From: Pedobacter rhodius
Lineage (GTDB): Bacteria > Bacteroidota > Bacteroidia > Sphingobacteriales > Sphingobacteriaceae
DNA length: 64,000 bases
Assembly (NCBI RefSeq): GCF_027213645.1
Contig: NZ_JAPWGL010000001.1
Coordinates: 310,001 to 374,000 of the forward strand
Reading direction: 5' to 3'
Both the position numbers and the translations under genes were made by a program. Of the stretch, positions 26,683 through 35,832 are shown in pieces. The notes under the pieces were generated by a model that saw nothing but the letters and a program-made list of their open reading frames with translations, was not told the origin of the DNA and did no database searches. Each line of letters opens with the position of its first letter. Position 1 is the first letter of the stretch.

Positions 26683-28682
26683 TACTTTTTATTTTCGTCA
26701 GGTTTTATGATTACATTATTTTTTTTAGCCAGCTTTGCGGAAAAAGCCCGCTTAGCAGTGGCTGTTTTTAATTTTAAACTATCATTGAGGCGTTTAAGTG
26801 AATCGGTTTTCCTGATAATTAAACTATCCGCTTTGGTAAGTTTAAGTTTTTTACTTTTATCGATTAGCAGCGGTAAAAGGTTTTGATTTTTCATCCATTC
26901 AACCTGACTTGCTCTTGCACCGGAAACCTGACCGGTGAGGTATTTTTCGACCATATAACTCGCTATAGGTGCTGCATAGGTACTTCCGTAGCCTGCATTT
27001 TCTACAATTACAGCAATAGCGATTTTAGGATTATCCCTTGGGGCAAAACCGATAAAAACCGAGTGATTTTTTCCATGTGGGTTTTGAACGGTTCCTGTTT
27101 TTCCACACATCAGTATATTTGGAATTCGCGACAATACAGCAGTGCCCCATGGGGTATTTACGCAATCCTGCATGCCATCAATAACAGGTTCGAAATATTT
27201 TGCATCCACCCCAACATAATTCTTTTCTACATATTCCTTTTTAATTTTATCGCCCATCGCCCTGATTAAGTGCGGCCTGATGTAATAACCACGGTTAGCT
27301 ATAATGGCCATTGCGTTTGCAATTTGAAGTGGTGTAGCCGTTATTTCACCCTGGCCAATAGCCTGTGAGATGACTGTTGTGTAACCCCATCTTTTACCAT
27401 AAATTTTATCGTAGTGATCAGCGTTGTAAAAATAACCTTGTTTTTCGAAGGGTAAGTCGATATCCAGTTTTTGACCGAAACCAAATTTTGCAATTTTATC
27501 ACGCCAGTCCTGATAAGTCTGGCGCTGGTTTTTCATGCCGTTTTTGGTAATCAGTTTTTGAAAAACATGGCAGAAATAAGTGTTGCAACTTCTTGCGATA
27601 CCCCGCCGCATACTTATATTTCCATCCACATGTTCGCATTTAACCTTATGGTTTCCGGCCATGTAATACCCTGGGCAATTGAATGTCATGTTTACATCGA
27701 TTACGCCTTCCTGTAAGCCAAGTAATGCATCAATAGGCTTAAATGATGAGCCAGGAGGGTATTTACCCTGTATTGGCCGTACAAGAGATGGTTTATATGG
27801 GTTACCGATTAAATCCATATAATTGTTTCCTTGTCTTTTTCCAACAAGCAGATTCGGATCATAACCCGGACTACTTACAAATGCAAGAATTTCGCCTGAT
27901 GACGGCTCAATTGCAACAATAGCACCAACCTTATTTTTCATCAGCTCTTCGCCAAGTTTCTGAACCTGAATGTCTATGCCGGAAATAAGTCTTTCTCCTG
28001 AAACGGCATTCACATCATATTTACCGTCGGCATAGCTTCCCTGAGGAATGTTTTTGGCATCGTAAACCGTGTTAATAACACCTTTCTCTCCCCTTAGTAT
28101 TTCTTCATATGAAAATTCCAGTCCGCTTTTACCTTTATAATCACCTGGTTTATAAAAACCTTCTGAACGGGCAATATCAGCACTGTCTACCTCTTTAACA
28201 TAGCCAAACAATTGCCCGCCAACGCTATCAGGATAGTGGCGGATGGTTCTGTCTTGCGTAGAGAAACCCGGGAAACGATACATAATTTCCTGAAGACGGG
28301 CGTAACTTTGAACTGAAATCTGTTTTGAAAAGGGAGTTGCCTGATAATTGGATTTTAATCTTGCCTTTCGAAGGTTTTTTCTGACATCTTCAATGGAAAT
28401 TTCTAAAGCATTTGCCAGTGCAAGCGTATCGAATGGCTTAACTTCATTTGGTATAACCATTAAATCGTAAACCGGCTCATTTTGAACAATTACCCTCATT
28501 TTACGATCCAATATCGCTCCACGTGCAGGGTATTTAAATTTCTTTTTTAGTACATTACTTTCAGCGGCCACAAAGGCTTTATCGCTGATGATTTGAATAT
28601 AAAAAAGTTTAGACAGTAAAATAATGGCGATTATAATAAACAGACCCTGGATAATATACTTACGATTAAATAATTGCTCCAT
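26682..28682 (-). CDS. mrdA: Penicillin-binding protein 2
   Basis: Class B transpeptidase that crosslinks new glycan made by RodA. The 666 residues start with a membrane segment at about 11-31. A dimerisation/pedestal region follows, then the transpeptidase domain. The SxxK motif is in KYPPGSSFKP near residue 312, SxN in RSCNTYFCH, and KTG in CGKTGTVQNPHGKNHS. The C-terminal tail of about 50 residues is Lys-rich (SKKLKLTKADSLI). Its ends overlap mreD and rodA by a base, so the genes are coupled. Confidence 0.95.
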   Translation of the reverse strand: MEQLFNRKYIIQGLFIIIAIILLSKLFYIQIISDKAFVAAESNVLKKKFKYPARGAILDRKMRVIVQNEPVYDLMVIPNEVKPFDTLALANALEISIEDVRKNLRKARLKSNYQATPFSKQISVQSYARLQEIMYRFPGFSTQDRTIRHYPDSVGGQLFGYVKEVDSADIARSEGFYKPGDYKGKSGLEFSYEEILRGEKGVINTVYDAKNIPQGSYADGKYDVNAVSGERLISGIDIQVQKLGEELMKNKVGAIVAIEPSSGEILAFVSSPGYDPNLLVGKRQGNNYMDLIGNPYKPSLVRPIQGKYPPGSSFKPIDALLGLQEGVIDVNMTFNCPGYYMAGNHKVKCEHVDGNISMRRGIARSCNTYFCHVFQKLITKNGMKNQRQTYQDWRDKIAKFGFGQKLDIDLPFEKQGYFYNADHYDKIYGKRWGYTTVISQAIGQGEITATPLQIANAMAIIANRGYYIRPHLIRAMGDKIKKEYVEKNYVGVDAKYFEPVIDGMQDCVNTPWGTAVLSRIPNILMCGKTGTVQNPHGKNHSVFIGFAPRDNPKIAIAVIVENAGYGSTYAAPIASYMVEKYLTGQVSGARASQVEWMKNQNLLPLLIDKSKKLKLTKADSLIIRKTDSLKRLNDSLKLKTATAKRAFSAKLAKKNNVIIKPDENKK

Positions 28683-29197
28683 TAGCGATGTGTTCTTTTA
28701 TAGAAGATAAACTCTACCAGTAAAATAATAAGTAGTGTAAAGATACAACTTAAGCCGCATCTCATTAAGGTATAACCAATTTCTGTTAACCTGAATGTTT
28801 CTAAAAAGAACAAAACAAGGTGATGGGTGATTACGCAAAGAAAAGCATATAAGGCAAACCACTGAAAACCCATGTAGCTTAAAGATGGTTCAGGATCGTC
28901 GATGGCATCTTTATTTAAGCTAATGGAAATAAAAGATATTCTGACAAAAGCTAACACCACACAAGCGGTTGCATGAACGCCCATCGTATCATAAAAAGTA
29001 TCCAGTGTTAAGCCTGTGCCGAACGCTAATAAATACAATAAAATGTTTGGTATGCCGAAGGGCAGCAGCAATAAGAATAATACATAGATAAAAGGTGTGG
29101 ATAAATCATAAAAGCCCATGTTTTTGAGCAAAAATATTTGCACAAAAAGCAATATAAACCATCTGATGCTATTTACAATTATAACGCTGCTGTTCAT
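28682..29197 (-). CDS. mreD: Rod shape-determining protein MreD
   Basis: Small integral membrane protein of the elongasome, 171 residues with about five to six hydrophobic segments. Sequence conservation in this family is low; the call rests on length, membrane topology and position between mreC and mrdA. NILLYLLAFGTGLTLDTFYDTMGVHA is the recognisable region (FGLxLDxxxxxxLG-like). It overlaps both neighbours by one base. Confidence 0.88.
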   Translation of the reverse strand: MNSSVIIVNSIRWFILLFVQIFLLKNMGFYDLSTPFIYVLFLLLLPFGIPNILLYLLAFGTGLTLDTFYDTMGVHATACVVLAFVRISFISISLNKDAIDDPEPSLSYMGFQWFALYAFLCVITHHLVLFFLETFRLTEIGYTLMRCGLSCIFTLLIILLVEFIFYKRTHR

Positions 29198-30033
29198 TAT
29201 TTAACCTTAACAGGATTTTCTAAAAGGTCTTGTTCCTTTGCCAATTTATTTTTTATCACATAAACGTATTGCAAGGTGCTGAAATCATTAAATAAATTCA
29301 ATTCGGCAGATAAAAAATTATCGTTTGTAGCGACATTGGTTTTGCTGAGCCTGCCAACCAGAATGCCTGCAGGAAATTTTCCAAAACCGGAAGTGACTAC
29401 CGTGTCACCCACACTCATCTTAATGTGATTGGGCACCTCTTTTATAAATGCCTTTCGGATATCGAAATTGTTTTCGCCCCAAACCAGCGAACCTAAAGCA
29501 TTATTTTTCTTAATAATAACGCTGATTTTAGTGTCTTTATGCAGTAAAGACTGGATGGTTGCAAAATGTTCTGAAACGTCCCTGATAAAACCAACTACAC
29601 CCCGTTGAGGCGATATTACAGCCATTCCCGTTTCCAGCCCGCTAAGCGTACCTTTATTAATCGTCATTACATTATTTCGTAATGTGATTGAATTTTTTAC
29701 AACTTTTGCGGCCAGGTAAGTATATTGCTGATTGGTCGTGGTATCAATTACCTTTACATCTTTTGCAGAATCTATTGTAGTTAAACCGAGTAAGGTCGTT
29801 TTAAGTTTTGCGTTCTCTGCCGCAAGGCTATCATTAACCATACCCAGGTTTATGTAGCTTTTAAAAACATTAAGCCTTGAATAGGCATTACCAACAACCT
29901 CATTCGTAGAATTTAAGGTTACACTGCGTTGATAGGAATTATTTTTAATGGTTAAATAAACGCCAATTAAAAAAAAGATTATAAATAAGAAAAATGCGTT
30001 GTATCTGCTTATGAAAATCCAAAGGTTACGCAT
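29197..30033 (-). CDS. mreC: Rod shape-determining protein MreC
   Basis: Periplasmic scaffold of the elongasome, linked to the membrane by one N-terminal segment. The start at 30033 (MRNLWIFISRYNAFFLFII) gives 278 residues with the anchor at about 8-28, a coiled-coil stretch (about 60-90, DSLAAENAKLKTTL) and the beta-barrel core (MTINKGTLSGLETGMAVISPQRGVVGFI, VGDTVVTSGFGKFPAGILVG). A frame from 30102 would include repeat sequence and is unlikely. The leader holds the RATGTAA-type inverted repeat described separately. Confidence 0.92.
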   Translation of the reverse strand: MRNLWIFISRYNAFFLFIIFFLIGVYLTIKNNSYQRSVTLNSTNEVVGNAYSRLNVFKSYINLGMVNDSLAAENAKLKTTLLGLTTIDSAKDVKVIDTTTNQQYTYLAAKVVKNSITLRNNVMTINKGTLSGLETGMAVISPQRGVVGFIRDVSEHFATIQSLLHKDTKISVIIKKNNALGSLVWGENNFDIRKAFIKEVPNHIKMSVGDTVVTSGFGKFPAGILVGRLSKTNVATNDNFLSAELNLFNDFSTLQYVYVIKNKLAKEQDLLENPVKVK

Positions 30034-30035
30034 AT

Positions 30036-30120
30036 CAAGGAGTAAATGGTAAATGGAAGATGTATGATGGGAGATGGAAAAGGGGTTAATTCCATTTTCC
30101 ATCTTACCTTTTCCATGTTA
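30036..30120. repeat. Inverted RATGTAA-type repeat between mreB and mreC
   Basis: AATGGTAAATGGAAGATG with GATGGGAGATGGAAAAGG on the left is complementary, with mismatches, to CCATTTTCCATCTTACC and CTTTTCCATG on the right. It lies in the gap of the elongasome operon, so a hairpin here could reduce mreC and downstream expression relative to mreB. Confidence 0.6.
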
Positions 30121-30123
30121 AAT

Positions 30124-31146
30124 TTATTGCATTAAAAATTTATAGGTACCGATGTTTTTTAGTGCGATGCCGGTTCCGCGAACAACGGCACGAAGCGGAT
30201 CTTCTGCAACGTGAACTGGTAACTTTGTTTTCGCTGCTACGCGTTTATCTAAACCTCTTAATAACGCACCGCCACCGGTTAAATAAATACCGGTCTGGTA
30301 AATATCGGCAGAAAGTTCCGGAGGTGTAATCTCTAATGCTTTTAAAATTGCCTCTTCAATTTTAGAAATTGATTTATCTAAACAATGTGCAATTTCAGTA
30401 TAAGAAACCGTGATTTGTTTTGGAACACCCGTCATTAAATCACGACCCTGAACGGCGAAGTCAGCAGGAGCATCCTGTAATTCAGGCAAAGCAGCACCAA
30501 CTTCAATTTTAATTTTCTCCGCAGTACGGTCACCAATCATAATGTTGTGCTGGCGACGGATGTAATTCACGATATCAGAGTCGAAGTTATCCCCTGCAAC
30601 GCGGATAGATTGATCGCACACAATACCGGATAGCGCAATTACTGCGATTTCAGTAGTACCACCACCGATATCGATAATCATGTTACCCATTGGCTCTTCA
30701 ACATCAATCCCGATACCAACAGCGGCAGCCATTGGTTCGTGGATTAAATAAACTTCCTTTGCACCGGCAATTTCTGCAGAGTCGCGTACAGCACGTTTTT
30801 CAACCTCGGTAATACCTGAAGGAATACAAATCACCATTCTTAACGATGGAAACATCCAGCCTTTACCGCCGTTAAGCATGCGAATCATGCCTTTAATCAT
30901 CGCTTCAGCAGCATTAAAATCGGCAATTACACCATCCTTTAAGGGGCGAACGGTTTTAATATTGTCATGGGTTTTACCCTCCATTTGCATCGCCTGGCGA
31001 CCAATGGCGATAACTTTATTTGTCGTACGGTCAAAAGCAACAATTGATGGTTCATCAACCACCACTTTATCATTATGTATAATCAGGGTATTCGCTGTTC
31101 CCAAATCTATGGCAACCTCTTGCGTAAACCAGTTAAATAATCCCAT
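30124..31146 (-). CDS. mreB: Rod shape-determining actin MreB
   Basis: Bacterial actin that forms membrane filaments and steers elongasome synthesis. The 340-residue product shows the actin ATPase motifs: IDLGTANTLI near residue 13 (phosphate 1), NMIIDIGGGTTEIAVIALSG near 155 (phosphate 2) and IYLTGGGALLRGLDKRV near 285 (adenosine). It is the first gene of the mre-mrd-rodA operon. The short region upstream holds octamer-type repeats (31205-31300). Confidence 0.97.
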   Translation of the reverse strand: MGLFNWFTQEVAIDLGTANTLIIHNDKVVVDEPSIVAFDRTTNKVIAIGRQAMQMEGKTHDNIKTVRPLKDGVIADFNAAEAMIKGMIRMLNGGKGWMFPSLRMVICIPSGITEVEKRAVRDSAEIAGAKEVYLIHEPMAAAVGIGIDVEEPMGNMIIDIGGGTTEIAVIALSGIVCDQSIRVAGDNFDSDIVNYIRRQHNIMIGDRTAEKIKIEVGAALPELQDAPADFAVQGRDLMTGVPKQITVSYTEIAHCLDKSISKIEEAILKALEITPPELSADIYQTGIYLTGGGALLRGLDKRVAAKTKLPVHVAEDPLRAVVRGTGIALKNIGTYKFLMQ

Positions 31147-31204
31147 GTAGAAGGTTCTTTTTCTTTATTTGTTAAATCTATACTATTCCTAATGTAAAAA
31201 TAGC

Positions 31205-31300
31205 TTTTTTATTGTTTAGTCAATTAGATTGTTGGTTTTTTAGTTGTTTGGTTTTTTAGTTCAAATAATCTAAACACCGAAACAACCAACCACTTAACAA
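31205..31300. repeat. Repeat-rich spacer between mreB and purH
   Basis: TTGTTGGTTTTTTAG and TTGTTTGGTTTTTTAG form a direct pair of 15-16 bases. They are partly complementary to CTAAACACCGAAACAACCAACCA on the right, so the spacer can fold as a hairpin. The sequence is related in style to the octamer arrays and may end the purH transcript. Confidence 0.55.
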
Positions 31301-31309
31301 ACTGATCTC

Positions 31310-32836
31310 CTAATGTTTAAAGTGTCTTACACCAGTAGTAACCATTGCAATGCCTTTTTCATTTGCTTTTGCAACAGAATCGGCATCTTTAATAGAACCA
31401 CCAGGTTGTAAAACAGCGGTAATGCCTGCTTCAGCAGCAATCTCCACACAATCAGGGAAAGGGAAGAAAGCATCAGAAGCCATTGAACTCCCTTTAACAC
31501 TGAATCCGAAAGAAGCGGCTTTTTCAATTGCCTGCCTCAAAGCATCAACGCGAGAGGTCTGACCAACACCACTTGCAATTAATACATCGTCCTTCACTAA
31601 AACAATAGTGTTTGATTTGGTGTGTTTTACAATTTTATTTGCGAAATATAAGTCTTTTAATTCTTGTTCTGTAGGTGCTTTCTCTGTCACAGTAATCATT
31701 TGCTCCGGACCTTCGATAATCAAATCTTTATCCTGTTCAATCACACCGTTTAATAAAGTTTTAAATTGTTTTTTACTTAATTCAACTTCATTGCGTTTTA
31801 AGATGACGCGGTTTTTCTTTTTGCTGAATAATTCAATGGCTTCAGGCTGGTAAGATGGCGCAATTAAAACCTCGAAAAACAGGTTGTTAATTTCCTGAGC
31901 GGTTTCTAAATCTACTTCAACATTGGTAATTAAAACACCACCGAAAGCTGAAACCGGGTCGCAGGCTAAAGCATCTATCCAGGCTTGTTTTACGGTAGGG
32001 CGTGATGCAATACCACAAGCGTTCGTGTGTTTTAAGATGGCAAAAGTCGGGTCTTCAAACTCATCGATTAAAGCAACTGCGGCATCTACATCCACTAAAT
32101 TATTGTAAGAAAGTTCTTTTCCGTTTAATTTGGTGAACATAGCATCTAAATCACCATAAAATACACCACCCTGATGAGGGTTTTCGCCATAACGCAAGGT
32201 TTTCGCTTCCGTTACACTTTGTTTAAAAACGTCGAGCGGTTCTTCCGCATTGAAGTAGTTGAAAATTGCGGTATCGTAATGAGAAGAGGTATGGAATGCC
32301 TTTTTAGCATAAGCCTTACGCTGCGCTAAAGTTGTTTCGCCATTTTGTTCTTCTAATTGTGCTTGTAAAGTAGGGTAATCATTTTTTGATGCAATAATTA
32401 CCACATCATTAAAGTTTTTGGCTGCGGCACGAATTAATGAAATGCCGCCGATATCGATTTTTTCAATGATTTCTTCCGGCGTTCCACCGGCTTTTACAGT
32501 TTCTTCGAATGGGTATAAATCAACAATTACCAAATCAATCTCCGGGATTTCGTATTCCGCGATTTGTTGTTTGTCAACTGCCAAGCCTCTTCGGTTTAAA
32601 ATGCCACCAAATACTTTTGGGTGAAGGGTTTTAACCCGTCCTCCTAAAATAGATGGATAGCCTGTTAAATCCTCAACCGCTGTAACCGGCAGGTTTAAAT
32701 CTTTAATAAATTGTTCGGTACCGCCTGTAGAAAATAGTTGCACACCTTGGGCGGCTAACAATTTTACCAATGGTGCTAAACCATCTTTATAATATACTGA
32801 AATTAAAGCGTTTTTAATTTTAACGGGTTGACTCAT
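31310..32836 (-). CDS. purH: Bifunctional AICAR formyltransferase/IMP cyclohydrolase
   Basis: Catalyses the last two steps of IMP synthesis. The start at 32836 (MSQPVKIKNALISVYYKDG) gives 508 residues. The N-terminal MGS domain (about 1-135) forms IMP and has the STGGTEQFI loop and GGRVKTLHPKVFGGIL. The C-terminal AICARFT domain (about 140-508) has LRYGENPHQ, KHTNACGIA and SDAFFPFPD. It lies upstream of mreB on the same strand and downstream of purN, with no visible regulatory site between. Confidence 0.96.
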   Translation of the reverse strand: MSQPVKIKNALISVYYKDGLAPLVKLLAAQGVQLFSTGGTEQFIKDLNLPVTAVEDLTGYPSILGGRVKTLHPKVFGGILNRRGLAVDKQQIAEYEIPEIDLVIVDLYPFEETVKAGGTPEEIIEKIDIGGISLIRAAAKNFNDVVIIASKNDYPTLQAQLEEQNGETTLAQRKAYAKKAFHTSSHYDTAIFNYFNAEEPLDVFKQSVTEAKTLRYGENPHQGGVFYGDLDAMFTKLNGKELSYNNLVDVDAAVALIDEFEDPTFAILKHTNACGIASRPTVKQAWIDALACDPVSAFGGVLITNVEVDLETAQEINNLFFEVLIAPSYQPEAIELFSKKKNRVILKRNEVELSKKQFKTLLNGVIEQDKDLIIEGPEQMITVTEKAPTEQELKDLYFANKIVKHTKSNTIVLVKDDVLIASGVGQTSRVDALRQAIEKAASFGFSVKGSSMASDAFFPFPDCVEIAAEAGITAVLQPGGSIKDADSVAKANEKGIAMVTTGVRHFKH

Positions 32837-33076
32837 TCTACTGTAAATTTTGAGCCGCAAAGGTAGTAAAACACGATGGTTTTTTTGATAATTTTATGTT
32901 TAAAGTCGTAGAAAAGTTAATAATCTTTAATTAAACAATTATTTTAAATGGCTACATGGTAATACCAAAATAGCTAAATATTAGCATAGCCATATATATG
33001 CATGCAAACTTGTACTGAGGATAATATATAATGAAAATTAATTCTGGAAAATTAGGCTGCCATCATTTGAATAAAA

Positions 33077-33655
33077 CTATTTCTTAATCTTCTTAACTAT
33101 ACCTTCTATTACGCGTGGGTAATGAAGATGTTCCAATTGCTGCCCTTTAAATTTTACCATCTCTAAATTATCGTTTTTATCGATTTTATATTTAGCCTGA
33201 TAGATGTATTCACCTTCATCGTAATTTTCATCAACATAATGGATGGTAATTCCGCCTTCGGGTTCACCTGCAGCGATTACAGCATTGTGCACATGGTCGC
33301 CATACATGCCTTTGCCTCCAAATTTTGGTAAAATGGCAGGATGGATATTAACTATTCTTCCAGGGTAGGCAGCGATTAAATTTTTTGGAATAAGCCATAA
33401 AAATCCGGCAAGTACAATGAAATCTATATCAAGGTTTCTTAATAAATCGATAACATCATCTGTTTTATAGAATTCATGCTTGTCAAAAATATGGCTGGGA
33501 ATTTCAAAATTATCGGCCCTCTGCAAAACGTAGGCTTCGGCATTATTGGTCAATACCAAAGCGATTTCTATGTCGGTACTTCGTTTGAAGTGCTCCATCA
33601 GTTTTTGGGCATTGGACCCCGAACCTGAAGCAAAGATGGCTATTCGTTTTTTCAC
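33077..33655 (-). CDS. purN: Phosphoribosylglycinamide formyltransferase
   Basis: Transfers the formyl group of 10-formyl-THF to GAR in purine synthesis. The 192-residue protein has the early GSGSNAQKL phosphate-binding loop (about 11-19), then FIVLAGFLWLIP, the catalytic VNIHPAILPKFGGKGMYG with Asn and His near 103-105, and GITIHYVDENYDEGEYIYQ with the Asp near 140. It lies 240 bases upstream of purH on the same strand, so separate transcription is possible. Confidence 0.94.
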   Translation of the reverse strand: MKKRIAIFASGSGSNAQKLMEHFKRSTDIEIALVLTNNAEAYVLQRADNFEIPSHIFDKHEFYKTDDVIDLLRNLDIDFIVLAGFLWLIPKNLIAAYPGRIVNIHPAILPKFGGKGMYGDHVHNAVIAAGEPEGGITIHYVDENYDEGEYIYQAKYKIDKNDNLEMVKFKGQQLEHLHYPRVIEGIVKKIKK

Positions 33656-33814
33656 TCAAAATTCATTTTCATCAAAAATAGCATTTTTAAACAGCTAATT
33701 TTAATAGAGGCTGTTTTTTATAACATTTATTCGTCATCTGAATCCTAAAATAAATGTATTTTTGAACCGTAAATAACAGGTGAAAAAAAATCAATAAAAA
33801 AATTGAAAAGTGTT

Positions 33815-33845
33815 TTGTAATTTAAAAACATTAATCCTATATTTG
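33815..33845 (+). promoter_or_regulatory. Promoter of rpsT
   Basis: TTG at 33815-33817, a 20-base spacer and TATATTTG at 33838-33845 fit the Bacteroidota consensus. The leader is then about 45 bases, A-rich and without a Shine-Dalgarno. Confidence 0.7.
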
Positions 33846-33894
33846 CAACCCGAATTATAGGAAACGATTAAGAAAAAATAAAGGCTAAATTAAA

Positions 33895-34149
33895 ATGGCA
33901 AATCATAAATCTTCATTAAAAAGAATTAGAGCAAACGCTACAAAACGTTTACGTAACAGATATCAGGCAAAAACTACACGTACTTTTATTAAGAGATTAC
34001 GTGCAGCAGAAGATAAAAAAACTGCTTCAGATTTATTGCCTAAAGTAATTTCGATGTTAGATCGTTTAGCTAAGAAAAACGTTATCCACAAAAACAAAGC
34101 AGCTAATAATAAATCAAAATTAACGAAATTCGTTAACGGTTTAAAATAA
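33895..34149 (+). CDS. rpsT: 30S ribosomal protein bS20
   Basis: Primary 16S rRNA-binding protein. The 84-residue, very basic, helical product starts MANHKSSLKRIRANATKRLRNR, and the late stretch is NVIHKNKAANNKSKLTKFV. Length and motif match the family. It is a single-gene unit with its own promoter and a strong terminator. Confidence 0.96.
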   Translation: MANHKSSLKRIRANATKRLRNRYQAKTTRTFIKRLRAAEDKKTASDLLPKVISMLDRLAKKNVIHKNKAANNKSKLTKFVNGLK

Positions 34150-34174
34150 GCTAAATTTTTACGATATTAGTGAA

Positions 34175-34210
34175 GGCATCCCAACCAAAAGTTGGGATGC
34201 CTTTTTTTTT
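34175..34210 (+). terminator. Rho-independent terminator of rpsT
   Basis: GGCATCCCAAC and GTTGGGATGCC form a perfect 11-base-pair stem with a CAAAA loop, followed by nine T. Confidence 0.92.
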
Positions 34211-34221
34211 ATCTGAAAAAT

Positions 34222-34920
34222 ATGGGAAATTACGAACAAAAAATCGGCATAAAACTTTGGGCTGAGGAAGACCGGCCCAGGGAAAAATTATTGTTAAACG
34301 GAAGGAGGCATTTAACGGACGCGGAGCTTATCGCCATTTTAATAGGGTCGGGCAATAAAAATGAAACCGCCGTGGGTTTAAGTAAACGCATTTTAAGTTT
34401 TTACGAAAATAACCTGATCAAACTCGGTAAAGCCTCCATTTCAGAACTTTCTAAATTTAAAGGTATTGGAGAAGCTAAAGCGATTTCCATTGTGGCCGCA
34501 CTCGAATTGGGCTTAAGACGTAATGAAAATTCAGATGATGAAACCATCCGGTTTACGGCTTCAAGTGATGTTTATAAATACATGCACCGTACTTTTGCGC
34601 ACCTCAATCATGAAGAATTTTGGATTTTACTCCTGAACCGGTCAAATAAAATTATCGGTAAATACCTTATCAGTAAAGGCGGGCAGGCAGGAACTGTAGC
34701 AGATCCTAAAATTATCTTCAAGATAGCTTTAGAAAATAACGCCGCCAATATTATTTTGGCACATAATCATCCTTCCGGGAATTTAAAGCCCAGCGAAAGC
34801 GACAATAAATTAACAAGAAATTTGGCCGCCTCAGGTATCATGCTAAACTTGTATGTTGTAGATCACCTCATTTTTACGGATAGCGGATATTACAGCTATA
34901 AAGATGAAGGGTTACTGTAA
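34222..34920 (+). CDS. radC: RadC family JAB-domain protein
   Basis: A 232-residue protein of the RadC/UPF0758 family; despite the name, the role in repair is unproven. The start at 34222 avoids translating the rpsT terminator, which a frame from 34192 would do. The N-terminal helix-hairpin-helix region (about 20-85) includes ELSKFKGIGEAKA. The C-terminal MPN/JAB domain has LLLNRSNKIIGKYLISKGG and the metal motif AHNHPSGNLKPSESD (H-x-H then Ser and Asp) near 182-196. It stands alone on its strand. Confidence 0.92.
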   Translation: MGNYEQKIGIKLWAEEDRPREKLLLNGRRHLTDAELIAILIGSGNKNETAVGLSKRILSFYENNLIKLGKASISELSKFKGIGEAKAISIVAALELGLRRNENSDDETIRFTASSDVYKYMHRTFAHLNHEEFWILLLNRSNKIIGKYLISKGGQAGTVADPKIIFKIALENNAANIILAHNHPSGNLKPSESDNKLTRNLAASGIMLNLYVVDHLIFTDSGYYSYKDEGLL

Positions 34921-34989
34921 ATTTAATCAGCACCAATAACTTAACAATAAATCAATCGGAGGCAAAGAACATTTTTGTAATTTGGTCGC

Positions 34990-35829
34990 ATGAAAACGTT
35001 TATAACTTTCGCATTTTACTTGTGTTTTAGTCTTGCAATTTTTGCCCAGAAAAAACAAACTCCGATTAATATAATTACTTATAACATTCGCTACAATAAC
35101 CCGGGTGATGGTATAAATGCCTGGCCAAACCGAAAAGATAATGTGAAGGCTTTGGTTAAATTTCATGATGCCGATATTCTTTGCGTACAGGAAGCATTGG
35201 CAGAGCAGTTTGATGCTTTAAGCGAAAATACAAATTTTGATTTTGTAGGTGTTGGCCGCGATGATGGTAAACGCAAAGGTGAATTCTCCGCTGTTTTTTT
35301 CGATAAAACCAGATTTACTAAACAAGATGGTGGCACGTTCTGGTTATCTGAAACACCCAATGTACCGTCAAAGGGTTGGGATGCGGTTTTGCCAAGAATT
35401 TGCAGCTGGGTTAAGCTTTACGATAAGCTGAATAAGCAGGAATTTATTGTTTTTAATACCCATTATGATCATGTTGGTGTAAAAGCACGAATAGAATCAG
35501 CAAAACTAATCAAACAAAAGATTCAGGAGATTGCACCGAATTTACCGGTAATTTACACCGGCGATTTAAACGTTACGCCGGAAACCGAAGCTATTGCGAC
35601 TATAAAATCTTTCCTTCAGGATGCAAAGGAGATTTCGACTGAAACACCGTACGGACCATCAGGCACATTCAACGCTTTTGATTTTAATAGTGAGTTGAAA
35701 AACCGTATTGATTATATTTTTGTAAATAAAGGCTTTAAAGTTCAAAAGTTTGCTGTACTTAGCGATAGTAAAGATAAGAGCTATTTTTCGGACCATTTGC
35801 CTGTTTTTGTAAGGCTTTTCTTTAAATAA
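34990..35829 (+). CDS. Endonuclease/exonuclease/phosphatase family protein
   Basis: Secreted hydrolase with the EEP (DNase I-like) fold, 279 residues. It begins with a signal peptide (MKTFITFAFYLCFSLAIFA). Metal and catalytic motifs are ITYNIRYNN, ILCVQEAL with the metal Glu, FNTHYDHVG with His, YTGDLNVTPE with Asp and Asn, and SDHLPVFVRL at the end. Its substrate (nucleic acid, phosphoinositide or lipid-like phosphodiester) is unknown. It ends three bases before the Lgt-like gene, so it may be the first gene of that operon. Confidence 0.88.
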   Translation: MKTFITFAFYLCFSLAIFAQKKQTPINIITYNIRYNNPGDGINAWPNRKDNVKALVKFHDADILCVQEALAEQFDALSENTNFDFVGVGRDDGKRKGEFSAVFFDKTRFTKQDGGTFWLSETPNVPSKGWDAVLPRICSWVKLYDKLNKQEFIVFNTHYDHVGVKARIESAKLIKQKIQEIAPNLPVIYTGDLNVTPETEAIATIKSFLQDAKEISTETPYGPSGTFNAFDFNSELKNRIDYIFVNKGFKVQKFAVLSDSKDKSYFSDHLPVFVRLFFK

Positions 35830-35832
35830 TTA

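Noticed and set aside
31350..32624. Several frames on the plus strand opposite purH
   Set aside because: purH is unmistakable on the minus strand, and the opposite frames have no family features.
33656..33894. Purine riboswitch before purN or purH
   Set aside because: I see no conserved three-way junction sequence. The region upstream of rpsT shows only its promoter.
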